From positions 55,959,501 to 56,023,500 of the forward strand of contig NC_081293.1 in assembly GCF_030435805.1 (NCBI RefSeq): a stretch of DNA of 64,000 nucleotides, written 5' to 3'. The stretch's first letter is position 1, and each line of letters opens with the position of its first letter. Made by a program: the position numbers and the translations under genes. Source of the stretch: Mustela lutreola (Eukaryota; Chordata; Mammalia; Carnivora; Mustelidae). Below the pieces are notes generated by a model that was not told the DNA's origin, searched no databases, and saw only the letters and a program-made list of their open reading frames with translations. Below are positions 23,224 to 33,756 of the stretch, one piece after another.

Positions 23224-23255
23224 TTCTTCTTCTTCTTCTTCTTTTTTTTTTTCTG
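23224..23255. repeat. (TTC)n and poly-T tract
   Basis: TTCTTCTTCTTCTTCTTC followed by about 12 T. Confidence 0.8.
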
Positions 23256-23708
23256 CATTAAATCTGAGATACTGAGGCAAAAGTTCAGTGACAGGAAATG
23301 CTGAACCTCAGAAACTTTGACACTAGCACTGGCTTTAGATCTTCCCTTCTTAACTTCTTTCAGAGGTCCTCTTGCTCATTACCAGTGTGTGTAGACTTTC
23401 TAGTAGCTTTGGGTGATCTTTTGTTTTGTTTAGGCTTATGGAAAACAGTATGAAAAGTGGTCCTACTATTAGTACTAATTAGGGTGTGTACTTGGCTAGG
23501 AACCCATTTCTATGCCCTAAATAAGTACTCTTATTTTAAGAAAATCACTGTTTGTAAAATGGTAATTATGTCTTGGTTACTCATATTATGAAAAGATTAT
23601 CTTATTTCTTAATGTCTCTCCAAAATAGTGATATCATATCTTTTTATAAGTTGAGGCACAAATCTGCAAGAGGGGTTAAATAAATATTGTTTAAGAAAGG
23701 GTATTGGT

Positions 23709-23883
23709 GGGGCGCCTTGGTGGCTCAGTTGATTAAGATTTCAACTTTTGGTTCAGCTCAACGTCATGAGCTCAGGGCTCCTTGCTTATTGGGTTGTCTA
23801 CTTGAGATTCTCTCTGTCTCTGCCCCTCCTCACTTCCCACAAGCTCTCTTTCTTTCTCAAATAAATAAATCTTTAAAAAAAAG
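23709..23883 (+). mobile_element. CAN-SINE, older subfamily
   Basis: Head GGGGCGCCTTGGTGGCTCAG; tail AAATAAATAAATCTTTAAAAAAAA. Confidence 0.88.
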
Positions 23884-24162
23884 AATTGTCATTGGTAAGT
23901 GGGGCAGGGCAAATCATGTCAGCCATTGGGATTTTGGTAACCGTGTTTTAGAGCTGTTTACAAGGAAGGATTAATACGCTTTTCATTCTTATTTTCTGTT
24001 TAGTGTATCGATGTGATGTTTTGATCTAGATTATTGATAGGATTCATTTCCTAGAGGTTTTACTAATTGGTAATAGCTGTGGTGTATCTAGGGAATGTGA
24101 ATGAGCAGCTGCCTGGAGGAGAAAGTTACACAGTAAAAGATGAAAGTGTATTTAAAAAATTT

Positions 24163-24342
24163 TTTTTTAAAGATTTTATTTTTATTTATTTGAGAGAGAG
24201 AGAGAATGAGAGAGGAAAGGTCAGAGGGAGAAGCAGGCTCCCTGCCCAGCAGGGAGCCTGATGCGGGACTCAATTCTAGGACTCCAGGATCATGACCTGA
24301 GCCGAAGGCAGTTGTTTAACCAACTGAGCCACCCAGGCGCCC
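24163..24342 (-). mobile_element. CAN-SINE 240 bp before the first SAR1A coding exon
   Basis: Target duplication TGAAAGTGTATTTAA / TGAAAGTGTATCTTTAA flanks it. Confidence 0.92.
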
Positions 24343-24586
24343 TGAAAGTGTATCTTTAACTCCTAGCCCTCGGAGTATCATAGATTGAAAACTGACAGAA
24401 AACCAGGATTTTGTACAGATCTGAGGACCCCAGAGACTTCCCTCCAGGGTGCAAAATCTTTATTATCTTATGCCTGAAAACATGGGACAATAAACATGCA
24501 TCAGAGCTACAGAATAAGAGTTAACTTCTCTGAAACTATACTAGCATTCAGAAAGCTAATGTTTGCTGCTTTCATATTTTATACAG

Positions 24587-24660
24587 GTAGTAAGCATTAA
24601 TAATGTCTTTCATCTTTGAGTGGATCTACAATGGCTTCAGCAGTGTGCTCCAGTTCCTAG
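24587..24660 (+). CDS. SAR1A: SAR1A exon 2 (first coding exon)
   Basis: Acceptor TTATACAG ends at 24586. A 16-nt 5' UTR precedes ATG 24603. The exon encodes the amphipathic N-terminus and ends CTA G before GTAAAA (phase 1). Confidence 0.93.
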
Positions 24661-27600
24661 GTAAAACCATTTCCTTGAAATATATTATAGGTTTCAAACT
24701 TTGTACATTTCGTCCAACGATCTAACACAAACAGCCTTTGGTAAGTAGAAAGCAAAATTATGTTAATTTTTTTTTTCTTTTTTAGGACTCTACAAGAAAT
24801 CTGGAAAACTTGTATTTTTGGGTTTGGACAATGCAGGCAAAACCACTCTTCTACACATGCTCAAAGATGACCGATTGGGCCAACATGTTCCAACATTACA
24901 TCCGAGTAGGTTTGAAAATACCAGGTGACCTTTTGATACTTGAAGGTCATTGTCATGGTTTAAGGATGAATCCCCAGTTGACTCATTTCTTGTATTAACT
25001 GAGGTTTCAAAAGACAACTCACTTGAAAAAAAATTCCTTGTAGGACACTCAGGTCACATATCCCTAAACCTAACCCTCTGGGACTCTCAGTATCAGTTCT
25101 CACTAGTTCTCTAAGGGGACACATCTCCCATATCTACTAAGAAGCAGCAGACAGACTTTGGAGAAAAAGAAACTTGGCTTTTTAGAATAATTTAAGAATG
25201 TTTTCATCCTTGTATCCTTTTCTTTCCAAGGTAAAAGCTTCATTAAGTTTTGCATTTGTATTGGCTTACAGTACTGGGAGCTGGGCCTTGTTGGATGGAG
25301 GAGTTTATGTCTTTTTTCTGTTTTGACAATTTTCAGCATCAGAAGAGCTGACAATTGCTGGAATGACGTTTACAACTTTTGATCTTGGTGGGCATGAGCA
25401 AGGTAAGAGAATGGAAGAATGCTGTTAACTTATGGTTCTTTTTATTCCCTCTTTTTTTTTTTAAGCAGTGTGACATTTTTTCCTTTTTAAAATATGATTA
25501 AATTATGATTGAGCTCTTATTACTTAAAATTGTTAAGTACTTTCAGACTTACCAAAAATTGCATATAGAGAACTCTACTCCTTTATACCTTTTGCTCTAA
25601 TTTATTAATCTCTGTGTAACACATAGTAAGTTATCAAACCTAGGAAGTGTTATTTTATCTACTATGTAGTGTATATTTCTCTTCTTGTCAGTTGTCTTCA
25701 TAATCTCCTTTATAGCATTTTTCCTCTTGAGCAAGATCTAGTACAATATCAAATTTAATCATGTCTCTTTTATATCCTTTATTCAATGGAGTGTAAGTAT
25801 GTAGAAAATTGTTATTATTTGTAAGTAATTTCAAATTTGTCAAAAGTTGCAAAAATAATAACAGGGAGGGGTGCCTGGGTGGCTCAGTGGGTTAAAGCCT
25901 CTGCCTTCAGCTCAGGTCATGATCCCAGGGTCCTGGGATTGAGCCCTACGTCGGGCTCTCTGCTCAGCGGGGAGCCTGCTTCCCTTCCTCTCTCTCTGCC
26001 TATGTGTAATCTCTGTCAAATAAATAAATAAAATCTTAAAAAAAAAAAGTAAAAAATAACAGGGATATATACTTTTGGTTTTTTTTTTTTTTTTTAAAGA
26101 TTTTATTTATTTATATGACAGCGACAGTGAGAGAGGGAACATAAGCAGGGAGAGTGGGAGAAGGAGAAGCAGGCTTCCACTGAGCAGGGAGCTGGATTTG
26201 GGGCCAGATCCCAGGATCCTGGGATCATGACCTGAGCCGAAGGCAGAGGTATAACTGACTGAGCCACCCAGGCGCTGCTAACAGGGATATACTTGTGACC
26301 ACTCTCATCTATTTAGTATACTCTGTCCATATGGGGCGGTTGGTAGAACATTTCCTTCTACCTTACTGTTTTTGTAGTACCTTTTGCCTTATGCAGGCCA
26401 TGTCTATTTGGTTCCTAGATTCCTATCAGGTATCTTGTGTGGGTTTTGGAGATATGTAGACCAGAGCAACTTTTTCTGATGGACACTTACTTTACATTTG
26501 GCAAGACTTTAGGCTTAGGAGTCAAACATTTAAGATGTGGGAATAAATATTCTGCAAAGTAGGAAAAATATTGAAATTCTGTCAGATTTATTCATTTGTT
26601 ATTAAATTGAGTTGAGAAGTTTCCTTTTGGAGCATTCATTGTATTAGGTTGAATTAAATATAGCTTTTTAAAAGCATAGTTAAAAGAATAGAATATTGGT
26701 AATTTTAATTTTTTAGCCAAGTAATTATTTTTAAAATTTTATTTATTTATTTATTTTTAAATATTTTATTTATTTATTTGACAGACAGAGATCACAAGTA
26801 GGCAGAGAGGCAGGCAGAGAGAGAGTGGGGGAAGCAGGCTCCCAGCCAAGCAGAAAGCCCGATGTGGGGCTTGATCCCAGGACCCTGGGATCATAACCTG
26901 AGCCGAAGGCAGAGGCTTTAACCCACTGAGCCACCCAGGTGCCCCTTAACTTTTATTTATTTATGTCACAGAGAGAGAGAGAGATCACAAGTAGGCAGAG
27001 AGGAAGGCAGAGAGAGGGGCGAGGGGAGCAGGCTCCCTGCGGAGAAGAGAGCCCGATGCCGGGCTCGATCCCAGGATCTTGGGATCATGACCTGAGCCGA
27101 AGGCAGAGGCTTTAACCCACTGAGCCACCCAGGTGCCCCATTTTTTTTTTTTTTTTTTTAAAGATTAATCTATTTGACAGAGATCACAAGTAGGCAGAGA
27201 GGCAGGCAGAGAGAGAGGGAGGAAGCGGGCTTCCTGCTGAGCAGAGAGCCCGATGCTGGGCTCGATCCCAGGACCCTGAGATCATGACCTGAGCCAAAGG
27301 CAGAGGCTTAACCCACTGAGCCACCCAGGCGCCCCCAGGTTCCCCATTTTTGAGCCAAGTAATTTTAACTGAAAATCTAAGGAGTGATCCAGATGATTTT
27401 GTATTCAGCGATTTCATTGACATAATTACATTTATTTTAGTCACTTAATATTTATATCCCACTAAATCATATGTAGTATGATCATAATCACATAAAATAC
27501 TTGTATAGAAAAAAGATTGAACAAATATATACAAAAATATTAGCAGTAGGTATGTTTCGATGGAGGATTATAGATCATCTTGTGTCCTTTTTTCTGTAAT

Positions 27601-30600
27601 GAGCTTGTATTGTTTTCATTTGGGTAGGAATGGGTGTATGGTGGCTTTTTTGCTTCTTTCAAAAGGATTTGTAACTGCTTACAAATTGAAATTCAGGGTA
27701 ATACAGTTGTAAGAACTGAACTGAGACCACTTTGAGAATGTAGGAAAGATGTTTTTAGACCCCTAAACTGAGATTTAGGGTGGTATTCGGTGTGATAAAT
27801 TTAGGTTTCAAGTTTTGATAGATTAAGAAGGGGAGGAATGTGTTACGTGTAGTTTTGTTTTGTTTGAGGAAAATTTATTTAACAAATTACTTTATCTTAA
27901 TAACTTAGTCACCATTTTACAAAAATTACTAAAATGGTATATATTTGGAGATTTCCTTTAAAAAAAAACGTATAAATTTTAACTTATAAAAGTAGGCCAG
28001 GCTTAGGGTGCCTGACTGGTTCAGTCAGAAGAGCATGCAACTCTTGATCTTAGGGTCGTGAGTTCAAGCCTCAGGTTGGGTACAGAGATAACTTAAAAAA
28101 AAAAAAAAAGTAGTTCTGGCTCCATATAACAAATTGAATATACACTCAGCATATGAATATGGAAAGCAAAGAGTGAAAGTTTCCCTAGCCTCTCCCTATC
28201 ACACTCTTTAGAGATAACGGTTATTAACTATTTGATGTGGATATGCTTTGTTACTCATCCCAGTGAAAGTAGTAGAAATGAATGGCTTAGAAATGATAAT
28301 ATAATTAAAGTATTGCTTCCCAAACCATTATCACTTCATGGCATAAACAAAAAAATAAATAAAATTTATAAGGCCTCTTGGGTTAAGTATGGGAGACTGA
28401 GGTAATTGCCTGGGAACTTCAACCACCTGTCAGGCCCCATCTCCTGAGTGTGGATGGAGCGGGTGTGTCAGTACACGTACACATTGGTTAGTTAGGAACT
28501 AACTTGGGACTGAATGGTGTCTGAACAGGTAATTTGCATCTTGATGAATTTGGTTTTAGGGGTGAGGTTGGTCATTTAAGGTGAGTCAAAGTGACTGGGT
28601 TTCAGACAGTAGGGAGTGGTGGAAACTTTGCCAAATGAAGAGCCCAGATTTCATCTAAGGGGGGACTTAGTTCCAGCTGATCAGTGACATGTGGGCAGGT
28701 ATGTGTGGGATTGCCAGATGTTGCAGTTTTTCTGAAAATCAGGCAGAAAACCTTGATTTTTTAATCTGAAAAAAATCAGGTTCATGGAATATCAGAGTAT
28801 ATATATATGTACTTGTTCTGATTTAATTCTGGTTGGGACTTGGGAGAATCCATATGGAATTGAATGCTATTGAAACCAAGCCAAGGTTTGCCCATTTTAG
28901 GACAAAAAAATAGATACATTTTTCAAAATACTTAAAAAAAAAAAAAATTAACACAACTACAAACTTTGTCTTCCAGCACGTCGCGTTTGGAAAAATTACC
29001 TCCCAGCAATTAATGGGATTGTCTTTCTGGTCGACTGTGCAGATCATCCTCGCCTCATGGAATCCAAAGTTGAGCTAAATGTACGATTATATTTTTTCTT
29101 TTCTTGGCTTCTGTTTCTTTTAAGGAATACAGGTCAGTAGTGCCAGTACTTCAGCATTCCGTTACCATTTGATAAAAGTCCTAGTTATAGGAAGAATGTG
29201 TTTTACATCCAAAGACCTTGCTTTTCAGTGTCCTGAGGAAACAGCTTGAACTTGAGGAAGTTAACTTTGTTTATATCTATCATAGGGTGACTTTGTCCAA
29301 TTTGCTCCTACACTCCCCAGAGTGTGCCTCTTGCCCTGGCATAGTGAATGCGTTTTCCCTTCACATACCATAGATGGTCCCTGTTTCAGAGTGAAACCTA
29401 AAGAGAGAGATTAAGGGTTCTTTATGTGTTTGAATCTGGGTTCTCTGTGTCTGCCCCGCTCGCACTGAATGACTTCACAGACATTTACAGTCTCTTCTCA
29501 GTCGTCAGTTTGGGTCATGGGCAGCATTTGATACCGTCAGGTTTTCTCCTTCCTCAACATAGCATTTGCTAGGCTTCACAGTTCTTGTCATGTTGTCTTT
29601 GTTAATCCCTACTGGGTCACCCTGCACCTCTTCTTTTTATTTTATTTGTAACTGTCTCTCTGCATTCTTGTTCCTGGCCATTTGAACCTGTGCCCCATTT
29701 ATTGTGAATCTATAGCTCTGGTCTCTTGTAGAATCATTTATAGGGCATTCCTTCTCTTACTTGACCTCTTGTCATTGGCATTCTCTCTTTCTTTGAGCTC
29801 CCATTTGCATTCTTGGTTTTGGTGTGCTCTCTCTGGCTAATACTTGCCAGTGACTCCCCTATGGATTTCTCTTGTTTAAACCTCTCTTGAGGTCCAGCCT
29901 CATACATAATGCTGCCTACCTACCTGCCAATTCCAGTCTCCCGGGAAGAATGGAACTCTTCCCGACCATCTACCTGGACATGCGGTCCAGGTACTGTGAA
30001 TGACCAGAGATTTCACTACCACCCTGCCACATTCTAAAATGCTAGAAGGAACTTTTTCAGACATATCATTGGCCTATTTAATATTCTTTAATAGAATTCT
30101 ATCACCTTCTGGATAAAATCCACAAGTCTTTTGCATAGCACATAAAGTCTTTCCTGATCTTTCCTCTGTTTATTTCTCCAGCTTCTTTTCTCTTTATTGC
30201 CTACCTGGAACTACATTCCAAACATAAAGAACAACTTGTCCTTCCTTCACTATGCACAAATGTCCCTGCCTGGCTTTCTCATCTGACCCCCACCCACTTT
30301 AACTGGTAAATTAAAAAATGTCCTTTAGGAGATCCCAGAGTTCAGCCTTGACCTCTTATAGGAAGCTTTCCCTGACCTCTCGGACTTAGACTCGCGGCCT
30401 TATCAGTGTCTCTGGTCTTTACTGGTTCTCTTGTAGGTGTCCTCATCAGATTGTGAACTTAGAAGGGACCTAGTTTTGTTCTTTGTGAAACGCTTGCATT
30501 TAGCAAAGCATCAGACATAGAGTAGCATCTGGTTAGTATTTAATCAACGAATGACATCCTTACTCTGATTTTGTCTAACACTTCCGGGAACCTAAGATGG

Positions 30601-33600
30601 TCAGAAGTATGTTGCTCGTTATCTCTTCAGCTCTACTGTCCTTTCCAAGCTTTTCCTGTCAGTGGGCACTGGGTTCCCAGGCTCGAAATCTCTGCCAGCT
30701 CAGGCCCCTCTTACTTGTCTTATCCAGACATCAGTCTCTTTACTTCATTCTTCACAGTGCCTGCTGCACTCACTGTCCCTTGGGTGCTGTCATCTTAGGC
30801 TAGGTCATTGTCTCTTACCTGAGCACACATAGACACTTTGTGTGAATTCATTGTGTTTTTTTTAATGCACAGATTCCCCCCCCACCCCACCCCGGAGAGT
30901 GGGAGTGGGAGGGGCAGAGGGAGAAATAGACTTCTTGCTGAGCAGGGAGCTGGATGTGGGTCTTGGTCCTAGAACCCTGAGATCATGACCTGAGCCGAAG
31001 GCAGACGCTTAACTGACTGAGCCCCCCAGGCAACCCCTTACACACAGATACTGTCTGTTAATTTCTGGATTGGGGGTCTTCAGGATCTGTTGCAGCTAAC
31101 TTCTTAGGCTGGCACCGTAATGTTGATCATGCCTTCCCATTCTGTTATTACTGTGTGTCAACATACAAAGACAGGCAATTCTCCATGTGGCTTTCTGAAC
31201 TCTTTCCTACCATAAAGCCATTGCTTATATTCTTCCTTCTCCTTTCCATCTATCCAAATCCTGCCCCTCTTTTAGAGCCTAGTTTGGGGTCCTCTACTTT
31301 GCTAAGACTTTTCCTTAAGTCCACCATTTTCCCTTCCATTTGATTTCCCCAAATGTCTGTTAGTATTTGATTCTGTCCCTGTTCATTGTGATACTTAATC
31401 ATACACTTGCTTTGCTTTGCTGACAGATGTATGAACATAGAGTGAGGATTTCTTGAGGCCAAGGATATGTCTTACCTTTCTTTTTGTACTCCTTTCAGTG
31501 CCTGAGATAGTGCTTTGCACACACTGAGCACTCAGTGTACACTCGGGGACTTCCTGTAGCCCTCCTTGAGACTCTGTAGCCAGAGCATTCAGTCTTCTAG
31601 GACCGTGCTCAGTGGAGAGCTCGAGGATGGTCTGTGGTTGAGTGATTTATCTCAGAGTTAAGGTTGAGGCAGTTCTCCTGCCTTGTAAATAGGCACAGCC
31701 TTAAGTTGCAATTGTTTTGAAGCTGTTAGGGGATTTTTACCTAATGTCAAGGTAATTTTTAGGGGCTTCTACGTAACATTAAGAATGTTGTATAATGTCA
31801 GGATTTTTAGATCATCGCTCAGGTATAAAGACTATTAGATATTTCTCTTTACATTTGATTCATTGTAGACAAGTGATGGTCTGGTGGTTTTCATGATCTA
31901 GTGGGCATTCATAGATTCTCACCTAGTTCTTCCTTTATGTTGTCTTTAGGCGCTAATGACTGATGAAACAATATCCAATGTGCCAATCCTGATCTTGGGT
32001 AACAAGATTGACAGAACAGATGCGATCAGTGAAGAAAAACTCCGTGAGATATTTGGGCTTTATGGACAGACCACAGGAAAGGTAAGAGAAAAATCGTCAG
32101 GGGACATATTATTAAGGAAATTAACAGTGTTTGAAAAATTAATGTTTTACTATCTGGATTTTACTTGTCTTTCAAAAGTTTAACCGGGCCTAGGATTGGT
32201 TTTGCCATAGGTGATTTGTAGTCACTGTGAAGGCAGGAGCCTGTTCTTTCACCATTGTCTGAGGAAATTTTCCTCAGGTATATGAGGATGAAGAAATTGG
32301 GAGGAAAAGTTAGGCTTACCAATTTAAGAATTTTCTGATTCTCTTTCAAATCTCATTCAGAGAAATCTTTTTTGAAGAAGGCCACCGTAACCAGAAATCA
32401 GTTTTATTTTTGACTGGAGATTTCAGGTTATGAAGAAGAGTGGTCATTCATGATCACTTTCCAAACACTGAAACCCTAGCACTGGATTATCGTCAGTGTT
32501 CTTGCTGAGCGAGGTAGGAAGTCAGTGATAAAACCAGGAATAGAACCTGAGTCTCCCAGATCAGTAGGTTATATGCTGTTTCCAGTTGGAAGGAGAGCTT
32601 GCTGCAGTGCTTCTGAGAGAAAAAATCTAGACCAGCAGTAGTTAAGCAGGAATTCTGTTTTTTTCAGCTTGAAGTTTTGGCATAATCAGTTTTAAAAATT
32701 TTCCTTTTCTGAGATCTCTGATAACCTTTTTTCTTTTTATGGTTTCTTATTTCTAAGTGTTATCTCTTCTTGATTAGCTATTTCTTTCTAGAAACACTGA
32801 CTTTAATTTAATTTCCCCTCTTCTGCATGAGTGTTATACAACATGAATTCTTAAATTCCTTGATATAATTTATTTCTGAATGTTTGTGCTAATGAGAGTG
32901 TTCTTTTTTTTTTCCCTTAAGTTTATTTATTTGAGAGAGAGTGCACAGAAAGAGAGCATGAGCAAGGGGAGGGACAGAGGAAGAGGGAGAAGCAGATTGG
33001 CCGCTGAATAGGGAGTCCCAAGTGGGGCTCAATCCTAGTATCCTGAGATCATGACCTGAGCTGAAGGCAGATGCTTAATCCACTGAGTCACCCAAGCACC
33101 CTTCCTTTTTTTTTTTTTTTTTTTTATTTATTTGAGAGAGAGAGAGAGCATTTATGATAGGGGGAGGGGCGGAGGGAGGGAGAATCTTGAGCCAACTCCC
33201 ACTAAATGAGGAGCCCTATATGGCGCTGGATCTCACAACCCTGCGATTATGACCTGAGGCGAAACCAAGAGTTGGTGGTGCTGAACCAGCTGAGCCAGCC
33301 AGGTGCCTCAAGAATGTCCTTATTTCCAAGAGTCTTGGACTTCTCTCCATCAAAGAACATGCTGGTTCTGTGGGTCCTAGTGGCCTTTTTCTTGGTTAGC
33401 TGCAGTAACTTGCCAGATGCTGGTGTGTTCAAAGTAAAGGCTCTTCACTATGCTGCTTATTTTGTCTTGAAAGCATGACGCTCTGGGGAAGGTAATCTAT
33501 ATGGCTTTGACCCCATTTTTATAAGTAATTCCTACTTCCATTTGCTTTTGAGGAACAAAGAGAGTGATTTGTGATCACCCTTTCAAGCTTTTCCACCACG

Positions 33601-33756
33601 GGGATGCTAACAGGCCTTTCTTGGTTTTGCCTCTCTTAGGGGAATGTGACCCTGAAGGAGCTGAACGCCCGCCCCATGGAAGTGTTCATGTGCAGCGTGC
33701 TCAAGAGGCAAGGCTACGGCGAGGGCTTCCGCTGGCTTTCCCAGTATATTGACTGA
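24603..33756 (+). CDS. SAR1A: SAR1A, COPII-initiating small GTPase (complete, six coding exons)
   Basis: SAR1A is the Arf-family GTPase that, when loaded by SEC12, inserts its N-terminal amphipathic helix into the ER membrane and recruits SEC23/24 for COPII vesicle budding. Coding exons are 24603-24660, 24786-24905, 25337-25402, 28977-29080, 31950-32081 and 33640-33756; they total 597 nt, 198 aa plus stop, the usual length. Visible motifs are the STAR-type N-terminus [20 protein letters not shown], the P-loop GLDNAGKT (32-39), switch II DLGGHEQ (75-81, with His79), NKID (134-137) and the C-terminus [28 protein letters not shown] and the final region separate it from SAR1B. All introns obey GT-AG and phases agree. 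Compared with the human protein as I recall it, the exon at 28977 reads HPRLM in place of HSRLV. Confidence 0.97.
24786..24905 (+). CDS. SAR1A: SAR1A exon 3
   Basis: Encodes [20 protein letters not shown] with the P-loop. The donor is GTAGGT, one base off the usual consensus at +4. Confidence 0.95.
25337..25402 (+). CDS. SAR1A: SAR1A exon 4
   Basis: Encodes [20 protein letters not shown], including switch II. Donor GTAAGA. Confidence 0.95.
25868..26048 (+). mobile_element. CAN-SINE in SAR1A intron 4
   Basis: Head GGGGTGCCTGGGTGGCTCAG. 'aataacaggga' before and 'aataacagggat' after form the target duplication. Confidence 0.93.
26083..26277 (-). mobile_element. CAN-SINE in SAR1A intron 4
   Basis: A T-tract of about 15 nt starts it; 'aacagggatat' recurs on its far side. 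It forms an inverted pair with the SINE 35 bp upstream. Confidence 0.9.
26750..26945 (-). mobile_element. CAN-SINE, first of three in tandem
   Basis: Begins with a long ATTTATTTATT tail. The head ends GAGCCACCCAGGTGCCCC at 26945 and abuts the next copy. Confidence 0.92.
26946..27139 (-). mobile_element. CAN-SINE, second of three in tandem
   Basis: It lacks a long T-tract at its junction (TTAACTTTTATTTATTTATG). The head ends at 27139. Confidence 0.92.
27140..27336 (-). mobile_element. CAN-SINE, third of three in tandem
   Basis: A T-tract of about 19 nt separates it from copy two. The head ends CACCCAGGCGCCCCC. AGCCAAGTAATTTT follows it, matching AGCCAAGTAATTAT left of copy one. Confidence 0.92.
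27365..28004 (+). other. SAR1A: SAR1A intron 4, unrecognised stretch
   Basis: AT-rich; no element recognised. Confidence 0.4.
28005..28110 (+). mobile_element. Short tRNA-type CAN-SINE
   Basis: Head AGGGTGCCTGACTGGTTCAGTC; A-rich end. Confidence 0.82.
28111..28976 (+). other. SAR1A: SAR1A intron 4, last part, no element recognised
   Basis: Mixed sequence leading to the polypyrimidine tract of exon 5, with an A-tract of about 13 at 28934-28947. Confidence 0.4.
28977..29080 (+). CDS. SAR1A: SAR1A exon 5
   Basis: Encodes [20 protein letters not shown] then [15 protein letters not shown]. Acceptor TCTTCCAG, donor GTACGA (weak). Confidence 0.95.
29560..30560 (+). mobile_element. LINE-2 3' region, sense
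   Basis: 'aggaagctttccctgacctctcgg' and 'tcagattgtgaacttagaagggacc ... agacatagagtagcatctggttagtatttaatcaacgaatgac' match the well-known L2 3' text ending in an AATGAATGA-like tail. The left limit is approximate. Confidence 0.6.
30858..31037 (-). mobile_element. CAN-SINE, older
   Basis: A CCCCCCACCCCACCCC run lies at the tail side. The head ends GAGCCCCCCAGGCAACCCC. Confidence 0.82.
31150..31580 (+). mobile_element. LINE-2 3' region, sense (second copy)
   Basis: 'atgaacatagagtgaggatttcttgaggccaaggatatgtcttacc' and 'agtgcctgagatagtgctttgcacacactgagcactcagtg' fit the L2 3' end. Confidence 0.55.
31950..32081 (+). CDS. SAR1A: SAR1A exon 6
   Basis: Encodes [30 protein letters not shown] and on to TTGK, with the NKID guanine-specificity motif. 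44 complete codons between phase-0 introns; donor GTAAGA. Confidence 0.96.
32910..33101 (-). mobile_element. CAN-SINE in SAR1A intron 6
   Basis: Diverged. The head ends GAGTCACCCAAGCACCC and a second SINE of the same orientation follows after a T-tract. Confidence 0.85.
33106..33308 (-). mobile_element. CAN-SINE in SAR1A intron 6, tandem to the previous one
   Basis: A T-tract of about 20 nt opens it. The head ends GAGCCAGCCAGGTGCC. Confidence 0.83.
33640..33756 (+). CDS. SAR1A: SAR1A exon 7 (last coding exon)
   Basis: Acceptor CTCTCTTAG ends at 33639. It encodes [20 protein letters not shown] and [21 protein letters not shown] at 33754-33756. Confidence 0.97.
   Translation, partial: GNVTLKELNARPMEVFMCSVLKRQGYGEGFRWLSQYID

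Noticed and set aside
24163-24342. tRNA-like sequences in the many SINE heads as possible tRNA genes
   Set aside because: They are tRNA-derived CAN-SINE heads with diverged arms, fused to SINE bodies and tails.
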